From contig NZ_CP063356.1 in NCBI RefSeq assembly GCF_001866075.3, positions 248,001 to 312,000 of the forward strand: 64,000 bases of DNA. Direction: 5' to 3'. Positions 1-8,745 of this stretch are shown here, piece by piece (positions within the stretch are counted from its first letter, which is position 1; each line of letters starts with the position of its first letter). The notes under the pieces are model-generated. The model was not told the origin of the DNA, did not search any database, and saw only the letters and a program-made list of their open reading frames with translations. The position numbers were made by a program, and so were the translations under genes. Source of the stretch: Anaerobacillus isosaccharinicus (GTDB lineage Bacteria; Bacillota; Bacilli; Bacillales; Anaerobacillaceae).

Positions 1-1329
1 TAAACCAAAGGATGCCGCGCTTAACATCATCACAAAACGGAGAATACGTAACGTAATACTCACGTTATAAGCTGGAATTGCAAATGAGGCTATCGCGGTG
101 AGTGCCACGACGATAACCATGATCGGACTGACAATCCCTGCTCTAACTGCTGCCTCGCCAATAACAAGACCACCAACAATGCCAATCGTTTGTCCTACTG
201 CTCTTGGTAAACGGACTCCTGCCTCTCTCAGTAGCTCAATCGTAACTTCCATTATAATAGCTTCAACAAACGCTGGGAAAGGTACTCCTTCCCTTGAACC
301 GGCAATGGATATGGCTAAGTACGTAGGGATCATTCCTTGGTGGTAAGAAACCATCGCAATATAAAGTGCGGGAAGAAAGACGGCAATGAATGCCGCAAGA
401 TATCTAAGCATCCTAATTAATGAACTTATATGCCAACGGTCATAATAATCCTCTGGAGAACGAAACAGCATATGAAATGTCACAGGAGCCATCAGGCTAA
501 AGGGACTTCCATCCTTTAAAACAACCACTTGTCCACTCATTAATGCAGAGACTGTTTTGTCCGGTCGTTCGGTTCTTAGCATTTGTGGAAAAATCGATAA
601 CACATTATCCTCAATAAATTGTTCCAATGTACCTGTTTCAGATACCTGATCGTTATCCACACATGCAATTCGATAGCGCATTTCTTTAATATGTTTCTCA
701 TTTGCAATACCTTTTAAATAAAGAATCGCGAAATCACTTTTTCCACGTCTGCCCAATGTACCAAACTGCACGGTCAGATTTGGATCTCTCACTCTACGGC
801 GAATTTGCAAAATATTCGTGTGTAATGTTTCAACAAATCCATCTCTTGGACCACGAACAACAACTTCACTTTCAGGTTCTGCGATACTGCGCTCATTAAA
901 TTGCCGTGTCTCAAAAAGAATTAATTTTTTGATCCCATCGATAACAAGAATGGTTTCACCTGATAATAACGGAAGCATCGCTTTTTCTAACGAATCTTCT
1001 GTCTTAACTTCACTTAATGTCACTACTTCATTTTGTATATAGGTTAGAAGGTTGTTTTTATTAAGATGATCTTGGTCAACAAAGTACATGAGTGGACGAA
1101 TTATATCTTCTTCTATACTATTTGAATCACAAAGTCCATCAACAAAGAAAAGCGCTGCTTGTATTTTTTTCCCAATTAAAAAATTTCTTTGTAGAATATC
1201 ATCGCTTTCACCGACAATATTTTTTATGGACTTTACCGTTTCTTCTAAATCTCCATTAAGTACCATTGTATAATCATGCCCTTGTCGTACGCTTTTTCCA
1301 TTTAATTTTAAAAAGAGTTTCTTTAGCAT
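1..1329 (-). CDS. GerA-family spore germination protein, A subunit (partial, C-terminus outside window)
   Basis: A subunit of a GerA-type nutrient germinant receptor, which sits in the spore inner membrane and with the B and C subunits senses germinants. The frame reads 443 residues from an ATG at 1329, preceded by an AGGAGA ribosome site, and is open to the window edge. It shows the usual large N-terminal soluble domain (roughly the first 240 residues, with motifs such as VVRGPRDGFVE and NLTVQFGTLGRRG) and then hydrophobic segments (LAAFIAVFLPALYIAMVSYH). The C-terminal end lies left of the window. It is the last gene of a minus-strand operon with gerC and gerB immediately upstream. The receptor's germinant cannot be told from sequence. 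Confidence 0.93.
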   Translation of the reverse strand, partial: MLKKLFLKLNGKSVRQGHDYTMVLNGDLEETVKSIKNIVGESDDILQRNFLIGKKIQAALFFVDGLCDSNSIEEDIIRPLMYFVDQDHLNKNNLLTYIQNEVVTLSEVKTEDSLEKAMLPLLSGETILVIDGIKKLILFETRQFNERSIAEPESEVVVRGPRDGFVETLHTNILQIRRRVRDPNLTVQFGTLGRRGKSDFAILYLKGIANEKHIKEMRYRIACVDNDQVSETGTLEQFIEDNVLSIFPQMLRTERPDKTVSALMSGQVVVLKDGSPFSLMAPVTFHMLFRSPEDYYDRWHISSLIRMLRYLAAFIAVFLPALYIAMVSYHQGMIPTYLAISIAGSREGVPFPAFVEAIIMEVTIELLREAGVRLPRAVGQTIGIVGGLVIGEAAVRAGIVSPIMVIVVALTAIASFAIPAYNVSITLRILRFVMMLSAASFGL

Positions 1330-1338
1330 TATTTTCTC

Positions 1339-2532
1339 CTAGCTCAACCGTTCTTTTGTCATATAATGCCTAATCTTAGCTTTTACATCAATGTTAATAA
1401 CTGCTTTAGAAAAATAGCCATCTTTTCCATCCCACTGATCCTCAATTTTCTTCCAGTATGGATAATTCTTCTTTTTCACGGAAATATATAGTTTAAAAAT
1501 ATCAGCATGAAATTCTTCTTGCATCTTTTTCACTATTTTTTCCGTTACGAACTTTATTTCCTCTTCTAAAGCTTTCTCGAGTTCTTCTATCGTCGCTTGA
1601 TCACCAATCTCAACTCCTTCTAACCAGTTCTCTACGAATGTACCCTCGGTTTTTATTCTAATCTGGAAGTGGTCAGTTTCATTTTTTCGCATATAATCAA
1701 TTTCAGTATCCATACCATCAAGCTCATAAACAAATAGATTCTCTTTAAATCTAACCTCGATAATGGCATTTTCAGCTTGACCTAAAATATAATTATACCC
1801 TTCAAGATCTTCTTCACCTAACCAACCAATTAATTCATTTGTCTTTCCAAGAAATACCCCAGCCCCTGCAATGATAAGGTCTTTTCCTTCTTTTGCAGTA
1901 ATTCGCGGAATAATATAACTTTTTTCACCAATGACAGCCCCTCCTAATTCACCAATCTCTACTGGGAATGGCAACCCTTGATGTGCTGGATAATTTTCTT
2001 GGATCATCTTCATCGATAACGCAGGCATCATTTCTAAAGGCAGTTTCTTTTCTAATACCTCCTCGGCTTTCCCTTTTGAGACATACATTAACGTTCTTCT
2101 GCGCATTTCATGATCTCTAATATATAAGTCAACCATTTTACCAATGGTACCTGTTCGTGCAATTTTTTCATTAATTATGATTAGTTTTAAATGTTCAAAA
2201 TTTAAACGCCGACTTCTTCTTGCAGCTATATTTCGAACGATTTTAAAATTCGTTCGCCCTACCGAACTCACATTAAAATAGGCCTTTTCTTCAGTTTGTC
2301 GGCCTTCAGTTATCGTACTTGGAATAACAATCTGATATGTCGTTTTAAATAGTTGTTCAGGCTCCTTGCCTGTTTCTCTTTTAAATTGGCCTTCGTATTT
2401 TTCCAACTCCTCCTCTTCTAGGGGATCGATAGCTAACGCCATAACAATGCTAAGTTCTTCAATTTCTTTTCGATCCCAGCAAGACGTTAATAGGAGTAGG
2501 CTTACTAATGCTACCAGAACTATTCTAACCAC
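1339..2532 (-). CDS. Ger(x)C-family spore germination lipoprotein
   Basis: C subunit of the GerA-type receptor, a lipoprotein on the outer face of the spore inner membrane. A short hydrophobic signal ends in a lipobox (LLLLTSC, Cys 18 counting from the GTG at 2532), followed by WDRKEIEEL, the classic start of mature Ger(x)C proteins. I chose the GTG at 2532 because it follows the gerB stop (2534) directly and has AGGTGG just upstream. A longer frame from 2586 would overlap gerB and put 18 basic residues before the signal peptide. About 397 residues, normal for the family. The gerA start lies about 10 bases downstream, so the genes are surely co-transcribed. Confidence 0.92.
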   Translation of the reverse strand: MVRIVLVALVSLLLLTSCWDRKEIEELSIVMALAIDPLEEEELEKYEGQFKRETGKEPEQLFKTTYQIVIPSTITEGRQTEEKAYFNVSSVGRTNFKIVRNIAARRSRRLNFEHLKLIIINEKIARTGTIGKMVDLYIRDHEMRRRTLMYVSKGKAEEVLEKKLPLEMMPALSMKMIQENYPAHQGLPFPVEIGELGGAVIGEKSYIIPRITAKEGKDLIIAGAGVFLGKTNELIGWLGEEDLEGYNYILGQAENAIIEVRFKENLFVYELDGMDTEIDYMRKNETDHFQIRIKTEGTFVENWLEGVEIGDQATIEELEKALEEEIKFVTEKIVKKMQEEFHADIFKLYISVKKKNYPYWKKIEDQWDGKDGYFSKAVINIDVKAKIRHYMTKERLS

Positions 2533-2533
2533 C

Positions 2534-3655
2534 TTAGACCACCTCGCTTTTCTCTTTTTTATTGCGTTTCTTTTTAAAGAATACAAATAAATAGCCTGAA
2601 ACTAAGGAAAAACAGGTAAGACCTAGTCCAAAATACGATATATAATCACCTAATAGAAATGCCTCTTGTACAGAGTTAGGTACAAAAGTAATAACATAAG
2701 CAAAACCCGCTAGACAAATTGCAATACTCGACAATCTTCCTTGCTTAACAAACTCATCTTTGACGATTTTGGTGGCTAGAAAATGGATGATTGCCATCGT
2801 ATTAAATATAGACATAATCCAAACCGCAATCATAAATGGCTCAATCCTTTCTACTACCCCTTCAATTATTTCTACTTCCTTTGCCAAAGCAACTAACGGA
2901 AATGTAATTGTTTCTGTAGACTCAAAACCGATGACCGTAAAACTTAACAACGTAATGATTAAATATAAAATCGCAATAAAACCGATGCCAACGTTTAACA
3001 TCGTAGCCTTCAAACCCTGAGGCTTAACGTAAGCTAAAAAGAAAAATAAAATTTCTATGCCTAAAAAGGCAAGTGCAGTTTCTGAAACTCCCATAAAAAT
3101 CGGAGAAAGTCCTTCAGCTGCAATCGGTAAAATCTCATCAATATTTGCTTGGGGAATATTAAAGACAATGATTATAATTAAAATCATCATAACGATAGGG
3201 AAGAACATTAAATTTAAATGAACAATTCCCTGAACACCTTTTGTGACAGCATATGTTGTTGCTAAGAAGATTAATAATACGGAAACTTCCGATGGACTGC
3301 GGTCCAATAAATAAATCTTCACAACGACCGATAAAGTTCTAGCTTCATACGCTATTAAAATGACAAAGTAAAGAAGAAACAAAACACTAAATAGTTTTCC
3401 GACCCACTTTCCAATATGCTTGTCTCCCCAAAAACCGATAAATGTTTTACCAGGGAAATGCCGGTGAAGACGAACAATGAGAAAAACGATGAACATATTA
3501 ATAACTGCTCCAAAAACAATTGAAATCCAACCATCAGAAGTTTCAACTGTTGTTGCTAATGCCCTAGGCAGAGTTAAAATTCCAACACCTATAATCATTG
3601 AGATTAGTGTAATCGTCATTTCCAACTTTGTTATTTCATAACTGTGGGAGTTCAT
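2534..3655 (-). CDS. GerB-family germination protein (APC-superfamily transporter fold)
   Basis: B subunit of the germinant receptor, a polytopic membrane protein of the spore germination branch of the amino acid/polyamine/organocation superfamily. About 373 residues with ten or so hydrophobic helices. The N-terminal MTITLISMIIGVGILTLPRA stretch is typical of GerB, and the C-terminus ends in a short Lys/Glu-rich tail. The start is either ATG 3655 or GTG 3661; both lie at the junction with the upstream small gene, whose stop codon (3661-3663) overlaps. Operon order is small membrane gene, gerB, gerC, gerA. Confidence 0.92.
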   Translation of the reverse strand: MNSHSYEITKLEMTITLISMIIGVGILTLPRALATTVETSDGWISIVFGAVINMFIVFLIVRLHRHFPGKTFIGFWGDKHIGKWVGKLFSVLFLLYFVILIAYEARTLSVVVKIYLLDRSPSEVSVLLIFLATTYAVTKGVQGIVHLNLMFFPIVMMILIIIIVFNIPQANIDEILPIAAEGLSPIFMGVSETALAFLGIEILFFFLAYVKPQGLKATMLNVGIGFIAILYLIITLLSFTVIGFESTETITFPLVALAKEVEIIEGVVERIEPFMIAVWIMSIFNTMAIIHFLATKIVKDEFVKQGRLSSIAICLAGFAYVITFVPNSVQEAFLLGDYISYFGLGLTCFSLVSGYLFVFFKKKRNKKEKSEVV

Positions 3656-3660
3656 AACCA

Positions 3661-3858
3661 CTACTCGCTTTCTTTTCTTTGTTCTAACATTTTTCTTTGT
3701 TGGAGATTTGTTTCTTCCATATATGGTAATTTAAGCTTTTCATTAACCCAGTCATTAACTCGTTGTAATATTAACAAGCAAATCACCATGCTAATCGCGA
3801 TAAGCAAAGTTCCCATTTCGGGTATAAAGCCTAATATCCTATCCTGAACGTCAATCAT
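3661..3858 (-). CDS. Small one-helix membrane protein at head of ger operon
   Basis: A 65-residue protein with one hydrophobic helix (GTLLIAISMVICLLILQRVN) followed by a charged Lys/Glu/Gln-rich C-terminal half. It has a strong ribosome site (AAGGAGAT, 6 bases before ATG 3858), and its stop touches the start of gerB, so it is the first gene of the ger operon. Some Bacillus receptors carry a small D-type subunit, but those usually have two helices; here I see only one clear helix, so I do not assign it to that family. The function is unknown. Translational coupling to gerB is likely from the overlap. Confidence 0.75.
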   Translation of the reverse strand: MIDVQDRILGFIPEMGTLLIAISMVICLLILQRVNDWVNEKLKLPYMEETNLQQRKMLEQRKESE

Positions 3859-3971
3859 CCGTATCTCCTTAATTTAGATTTCTAGTAGTAGTATTTTTCA
3901 CCAACTACGCTAAAATATGTGTATTTGAGGTATACAATAGAAATTTATTGGTAATTTAACTAGTTTTTAAT

Positions 3972-4010
3972 AACAAGAAAAACTCCACGGATTAAAGTGG
4001 AGTTCTTGTT
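3972..4010 (-). terminator. Intrinsic terminator downstream of the class A PBP gene
   Basis: Near-perfect inverted repeat with arms ACTCCAC/GTGGAGT extended by AACAAGAA/TTCTTGTT, loop about 7 bases. It lies 18 bases past the PBP stop codon. The T-rich arm on the minus strand fits termination of the PBP transcript. Confidence 0.8.
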
Positions 4011-4027
4011 ATTCGTCATTCGTCCTA

Positions 4028-6172
4028 TTAATTTGCATTCACAAAAGAAAATTTTACCCTTGCTTGATTAGAAGGATCCCCTTCAAGATTCGTTTGAGGA
4101 TTAAATGGTTTTACAACATACTCATTTAATGAAAATAGATTGACGTCTTTAACAACATACTCCCCGACCCCATCTACTTGACCAACCTTCATCAATCTAC
4201 CACTCTTACTAACTTCATAAATATGATAGCGAAGGCGCTCGTCACTTGATGATGTCCAATTTAATCTAACATTTAAACCAAGACCTTTAAAGCTAAGATC
4301 TGCTTGTAGGTCGGTGATGTCAACAAGGCGTACAGGTGGTTCAAGATCAAGAACATCGTCTGGCTTGATAAATGCTAACGAACTTCCATCACTGTTTATA
4401 ATTTCCTTAAATAATTTAGTCGGATATGAGCTGCCTACTGTTAAATAATGATCAGGATCTGTTCGGTCAAAGCCCATCCATAAAGCTCCTACTAAATTAG
4501 GTGAATATCCTACAAACCACGCATCCCTTGCAGCACCCTTTACTTCAGTGTAAGAAGTTGTGCCCGTCTTCCCGGCTAACGCAACTTCGACATGACCATG
4601 TCGACCTGTTCCATCAGCTACAACCGCCTCTAACATTCTTGTCATATACCACGCTGTTTGTGATGAAAGAACTTGTTGCTCATTATTTATTCTCTTTGCA
4701 ACTAACTTCCCATTACGATCATAAATTTCATTTATAAAATATGGGTCAACCATTTTACCTTCCTTAGCAAATGGACGGTAAGCTGTCGCAAGTTGCAATG
4801 GCGAAATTCCTTCTTTCATCCCACCTAACGCAAGAGCAAGCCCCTCGTCCTCAACTGATATATTCAACTGGTCTAAATAACTTTTCCCTTTTTCAACGGA
4901 TAGCTCATTTAATAACCAAACTGCTGACGCATTTGAAGAGTCTCTTACTGCATCGTACATCGTTACATTGCCTTCATAGCGATTATTAAAATTTCTTGGT
5001 TCATATCCACCGTAATTAATAAGTTCATCTTTTAACAAGCTATACGGCTGATACATCCCTGTTTCTAAAGCCGGGGTATAAACGACTAGAGGTTTTATTG
5101 CAGAGCCTGGCTGTCTCTTCGTATAAACACGGTTTAATCCTTTTCGAACATAATTCCGTCCGCCTTGGGCAACGACGACACCTCCAGATTCGTTATCTAA
5201 TAACACAAGCGAACCTTCAACTTGTTGCTTTGGTCCACCCTCTGGAAAATATTCGGAGTTTTGAAACAACTGGTACGATTTTTCCTGAAGCTTAAGATCC
5301 ATGGGAACAACTATCGTATAGCCACCTCGTAAAATTTCACTACTAGATAATTGATATAGAGCTTCAGCTTCTTCCAAAACCATATCTATATACGTTAAAA
5401 AAGCCGGGTTTTCAGTGATCCGATTAAAATCAATTTTAATTGTTCGTCCTTGAAGTCTTACCGTCTCTTCAGCTGTTAAATATCCTCTTCGTTCCATGAC
5501 ACTTAACGTAAGGTTTCTTCTTTGTTTACTTAACTCAATATTATTGTACGGAGAATAAGTATTTGAAGCTTTTGGCAAACTTGCTAAAAGCGCTCCTTCA
5601 TCAATTGTTAATTCAGTAACTTCTTTATTAAAATAAAGTTTTGATGCTGCTTGAATTCCATATGCGCCGTGGCCAAAATATATTCGATTTAAATACATTT
5701 CAATTATTTCTTCTTTACTATGTCTTCGCTCTAAATTAATGGCAATTAAAACTTCTTTTGTTTTTCTTAGCCAGGACTTTTCATTAGTTAAGAATGTATT
5801 TTTCACTAACTGCTGTGTGATCGTACTTCCACCCTCTACTTTAGCTCTACTTATAATATCACGATAAAGAGCTCTTCCAATCGCACGAAAATCAATGCCA
5901 CGATGATCATAAAATCTAGCATCCTCAATTGCAATAAACGCATTTTGAACATGAAGAGGAACAGATGTAATTGGTACTATTTCACGGTTTTCAACAAATA
6001 ACTTTGTAATCACTTCACCATTTTGGTCAACTAAAGTCGTATTAGCATCCATGACAAGCTTTTTATTATCAATTGCATAGTTTCCAGCAATGATAATAGT
6101 TATATAAAGAGAGAAGCTTAAGATCATCATAATTGAAAATAATAACGCACCTATTAATAACTTGTTTCGCAT
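4028..6172 (-). CDS. Class A penicillin-binding protein (transglycosylase/transpeptidase, PbpG/PBP2D-like)
   Basis: Bifunctional peptidoglycan synthase that polymerises glycan strands and crosslinks peptides outside the membrane. From ATG 6172 (714 residues): membrane anchor about 10-32; glycosyltransferase domain with EDARFYDH (83-90), GGSTITQQ (114-121) and EMYLNRIYFGHGAYG (158-172); transpeptidase with SAIK (357-360), SSN (412-414) and KTGT (534-537); then a fibronectin-type-III-like C-terminal domain. I chose 6172 because GAGGGGGGA precedes it. The frame stays open 28 codons further upstream only because it runs through a heptamer repeat. The closest known group is the PbpG/PbpF type made around sporulation, but paralogues are hard to separate. 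Confidence 0.93.
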   Translation of the reverse strand: MRNKLLIGALLFSIMMILSFSLYITIIIAGNYAIDNKKLVMDANTTLVDQNGEVITKLFVENREIVPITSVPLHVQNAFIAIEDARFYDHRGIDFRAIGRALYRDIISRAKVEGGSTITQQLVKNTFLTNEKSWLRKTKEVLIAINLERRHSKEEIIEMYLNRIYFGHGAYGIQAASKLYFNKEVTELTIDEGALLASLPKASNTYSPYNNIELSKQRRNLTLSVMERRGYLTAEETVRLQGRTIKIDFNRITENPAFLTYIDMVLEEAEALYQLSSSEILRGGYTIVVPMDLKLQEKSYQLFQNSEYFPEGGPKQQVEGSLVLLDNESGGVVVAQGGRNYVRKGLNRVYTKRQPGSAIKPLVVYTPALETGMYQPYSLLKDELINYGGYEPRNFNNRYEGNVTMYDAVRDSSNASAVWLLNELSVEKGKSYLDQLNISVEDEGLALALGGMKEGISPLQLATAYRPFAKEGKMVDPYFINEIYDRNGKLVAKRINNEQQVLSSQTAWYMTRMLEAVVADGTGRHGHVEVALAGKTGTTSYTEVKGAARDAWFVGYSPNLVGALWMGFDRTDPDHYLTVGSSYPTKLFKEIINSDGSSLAFIKPDDVLDLEPPVRLVDITDLQADLSFKGLGLNVRLNWTSSSDERLRYHIYEVSKSGRLMKVGQVDGVGEYVVKDVNLFSLNEYVVKPFNPQTNLEGDPSNQARVKFSFVNAN

Positions 6173-6187
6173 AAAAGTCCCCCCTCT

Positions 6188-6366
6188 TCCTTGAATGTAG
6201 AATGTAGAATGTAGAATGTAGAATGAGTGTAAGTCGCGCTTCGAAGTTTTTTTCAATTCTACATTTTGAATTCTAAATTTTGAATTGTGAATGTTTTTTT
6301 GGGTGATGCTCCGAAGAGAGGCTCAACTAATTTACAATTCATAATTGATAATTCATAATTAGATTT
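6188..6366. repeat. Heptamer-array intergenic repeat element 1
   Basis: Starts with four to five tandem TAGAATG heptamers (about 6195-6226), then a core with GCTTCGAAG, then inverted-type runs (ATTCTACATTTTGAATTCT) and AATTCATAATTGATAATTCA. Member of a family seen at eight or more intergenic sites in this window. Confidence 0.7.
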
Positions 6367-6477
6367 TATCGTAGTTTCGACAAATACTGTAACTAAACGA
6401 CTTTCTTTTCTATACGAAGCAAGATATCATAATGTTACAAAATTGTTTTCAGTTTGTTAACAATTGTCCATGATAAA

Positions 6478-6600
6478 ATAAAGTGTAAAGTTTAGAGTGT
6501 ATAGTGTAAAGTTATGTTTATAACACATAGAGGTCTTATTGTCTGGCCTTAAAGATCCATAAAGCTCTACATTTTAAACTCTAAACTCTAAACTATAATG
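6478..6600. repeat. Heptamer-array intergenic repeat element 2
   Basis: Left part AAGTGTAAAGTTTAGAGTGT, right part CATTTTAAACTCTAAACTCT, in inverted orientation with an unrelated core of about 60 bases. It lies directly before the ccdA ribosome site and is a G-variant of the TAGAATG family (TTTAGAG, GTGTAAA). Confidence 0.65.
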
Positions 6601-6611
6601 AGGTGTTTACT

Positions 6612-7343
6612 TTGGTCATAACAGAATTTACATTTATATCGATTTGGATTGCACTTTTTGCAGGAGTCATCTCTTTTTTATCACCTTGCGTTTTTCCTCT
6701 TGTTCCTGCTTATTTGGCCCAATTAACAGGTACACAAATTTCTAATAATCAACTTGATGTCGATCGAAGAATGATTATCTCAAGGAGCTTAGGTTTTATT
6801 CTTGGGTTCACGATTATTTTCTTACTTTTAGGTGCATCAAGCACATTTTTAGGACAAATATTCATGAAAAACCGCGAACTACTTGAAAAAATTGGTGGCA
6901 TTATCATCGTTGTTTTGGGGTTACAAATGTTAGGTTTATTCTCAATTAAGATGTTAATGAGTGAAAAGCGTTTACAAACAAAGCCAAAAAAATCGATGAG
7001 TTTTATCGGATCAGTCATGTTCGGTTTTGTCTTTGGGGCTGGCTGGTCACCTTGTATTGGCCTTGTATTGTCATCTATCTTAATCTTAGCTGCCCAAAGT
7101 GGATCAATGGCGTCTGGAATGATCTTATTGTTTGTTTATTCTATTGGTATGGGCATTCCGTTTTTATTAGTAGCACTTATTTACTCAAGATCGCTAAACA
7201 AAATTAGAAAAATAAATAAATTTATTCCAATCATTCAAAAAGTAAGTGGAGGAATCATGATTGTCCTTGGTATTCTGTTGTATACTGGTTTATTTGCTAG
7301 ACTTTCTGGTTATCTAGCACAATTTATACCTTTTAATTTCTAA
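6612..7343 (+). CDS. ccdA: Cytochrome c biogenesis protein CcdA (DsbD transmembrane family)
   Basis: Membrane thiol:disulfide carrier that passes reducing equivalents from cytoplasmic thioredoxin across the membrane, for cytochrome c maturation and, in Bacillus, spore cortex synthesis. 243 residues with six hydrophobic helices. The two conserved cysteines are in FLSPCVFPLVPAYLAQLTG (Cys 26) and GWSPCIGLVL (Cys 148), a strong match to CcdA. The start is taken as TTG 6612, which has GAGGTG six bases upstream; GTG 6603 overlaps that ribosome site. Followed by a terminator, so apparently monocistronic. A second, broken CcdA-like gene lies at 51.7-54.2 kb. Confidence 0.92.
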   Translation: MVITEFTFISIWIALFAGVISFLSPCVFPLVPAYLAQLTGTQISNNQLDVDRRMIISRSLGFILGFTIIFLLLGASSTFLGQIFMKNRELLEKIGGIIIVVLGLQMLGLFSIKMLMSEKRLQTKPKKSMSFIGSVMFGFVFGAGWSPCIGLVLSSILILAAQSGSMASGMILLFVYSIGMGIPFLLVALIYSRSLNKIRKINKFIPIIQKVSGGIMIVLGILLYTGLFARLSGYLAQFIPFNF

Positions 7344-7350
7344 AAAAAGA

Positions 7351-7395
7351 TGCCCTAGGTGCTACTGAAAAGTGGTTGCACTTAGGGCTTTTAAA
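7351..7395 (+). terminator. Terminator after ccdA
   Basis: Arms GCCCTAGGTGC and GCACTTAGGGC (one G-T wobble), about 15-base loop, followed by TTTT. It lies 7 bases past the ccdA stop and just before the ribosome site of the next gene. Confidence 0.75.
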
Positions 7396-7410
7396 AACGG
7401 AGGGTTATCC

Positions 7411-8589
7411 ATGAGAGAAAAATTATTTATAGCTATTGATAACAACTACGATGAAATTATTTCTCTACGTCGCCATCTTCACGAAAATCCTGAACTATCA
7501 TTTGAAGAAGTTGAAACACCTAAGCTTATTGCTGATTATCACCGGAATTTAGGACATGAAGTTCGTGAACATGTTGGTGGCCGTGGCGTTGTCGCAATCC
7601 TTAAAGGAAACAAGCCTGGCAAGACAGTAGCATTAAGAGCTGATTTCGATGCGCTACCAATTCAAGATGAAAAAGATGTACCATACAAATCAAAAATTCC
7701 TGGAGCGATGCACGCTTGTGGCCATGACGGACATAGTGCAAGTTTACTAGGATTAGCAAAATCATTAAATTCAATAAAAGATCAACTATTCGGAAAGATC
7801 ATCTTCATCCATCAACACGCTGAAGAATTAGCTCCTGGTGGTGCGATAGCGATGATTGAAGATGGTTGTTTAGACGGCGTTGATTACATTTTCGGAACAC
7901 ATCTTTGGGCTACTGAACCTTTAGGAAAAATTCAATACAAATCAGGGCCAATCATGGCTGCTGCGGATCGTTTTGAAATTACGATACAGGGCCAAGGTGG
8001 TCATGGGGCAAAACCTCATGAAACCAAGGACTCGATTGTTATAGGTTCCCAGATCGTCTTAGCACTACAACAAATTGTTAGCAGACGTGTTAGTCCAATG
8101 GATGCTGCTGTCATATCAGTCGGTTCATTTGAAGCTAAAAACGCTTTTAACGTTATAGCAGATAGTGTCAAAATTGTTGGTACAGCACGCTCTTTTAACG
8201 AAAAAGTTCAAGACCTACTTGAAAATGAAATCCAAAGAGTTGTAAAGGGTATATGTTTAGCTGGAGATGTTACAGGAACAGTCCAATATAAAAGAGGCTA
8301 CCCAGCACTTGTCAATCATCACGATGAAGCTATTCAAGTAGCTGCTTTAGCTGAAGATATCCCGGGGGTAATTGAAGTAGAAGATATGATCCCACAAATG
8401 GGTGGCGAAGACTTTGCCTACTACCTTCACCATGTAAAAGGTGCATTTTTCTTTACTGGAGCCAAAAATCCAACATGGGAAAAAGCGTACCCACATCATC
8501 ATCCAAAATTTGATATCGATGAAAACGCCCTCCTCATCTCCGCAAAACTACTAGGAGATTTGGCGTTGTACTATACTTCTGAAATGTAG
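7411..8589 (+). CDS. M20-family amidohydrolase (N-acyl-L-amino acid amidohydrolase type)
   Basis: Metal-dependent hydrolase of the M20D group (hippurate hydrolase, N-acyl amino acid or acetyldiaminopimelate deacylase type), cytoplasmic, 392 residues. Visible metal-site motifs are ALRADFDALP (74-83), HACGHDGH (101-108), HQHAEE, GTHLW, GGHGAKPHE of the lid domain, and MGGEDFAYYL near the C-terminus. The start ATG 7411 has GGAGGG eight bases upstream; an earlier in-frame start at 7372 lies inside the preceding terminator. The exact substrate cannot be read from sequence. Confidence 0.9.
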   Translation: MREKLFIAIDNNYDEIISLRRHLHENPELSFEEVETPKLIADYHRNLGHEVREHVGGRGVVAILKGNKPGKTVALRADFDALPIQDEKDVPYKSKIPGAMHACGHDGHSASLLGLAKSLNSIKDQLFGKIIFIHQHAEELAPGGAIAMIEDGCLDGVDYIFGTHLWATEPLGKIQYKSGPIMAAADRFEITIQGQGGHGAKPHETKDSIVIGSQIVLALQQIVSRRVSPMDAAVISVGSFEAKNAFNVIADSVKIVGTARSFNEKVQDLLENEIQRVVKGICLAGDVTGTVQYKRGYPALVNHHDEAIQVAALAEDIPGVIEVEDMIPQMGGEDFAYYLHHVKGAFFFTGAKNPTWEKAYPHHHPKFDIDENALLISAKLLGDLALYYTSEM

Positions 8590-8745
8590 AATTTAGAATG
8601 TAAAATGTAGAATTATTATTAGTAGTGCTTCGAAGATTTAAGAAGAGCTAGCTAAAGAGGAATTAACCTCATTAACTAGCTCTTTTTGCTGCGGAGAATA
8701 AACATCAGAAATTTTGCATTCTAAATTTTACATTCTACATTAAAG
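8583..8745. repeat. Heptamer-array intergenic repeat element 3
   Basis: Left array TAGAATTTAGAATGTAAAAT and right array CATTCTAAATTTTACATTCT are inverted relative to each other. The core has GTGCTTCGAAG and a separate terminator. It fills nearly the whole gap between the M20 gene and ecsC. Confidence 0.7.
8642..8688 (+). terminator. Terminator inside repeat element 3
   Basis: AGAGCTAG...CTAGCTCT arms with inner GAGG/CCTC pairing, followed by TTTTT on the plus strand. Serves the M20 gene and probably, in the other direction, ecsC. Confidence 0.7.

Noticed and set aside
3880-3960. Sigma-G promoter for the ger operon
   Set aside because: GTATA and CATATTTTA elements are present on the minus strand, but the spacing is about 11 bases, too short for the consensus.
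6173-6256. N-terminal extension of the class A PBP
   Set aside because: The 28 extra codons come from heptamer repeat DNA (FYILHSTFYIQG); a good ribosome site precedes ATG 6172.
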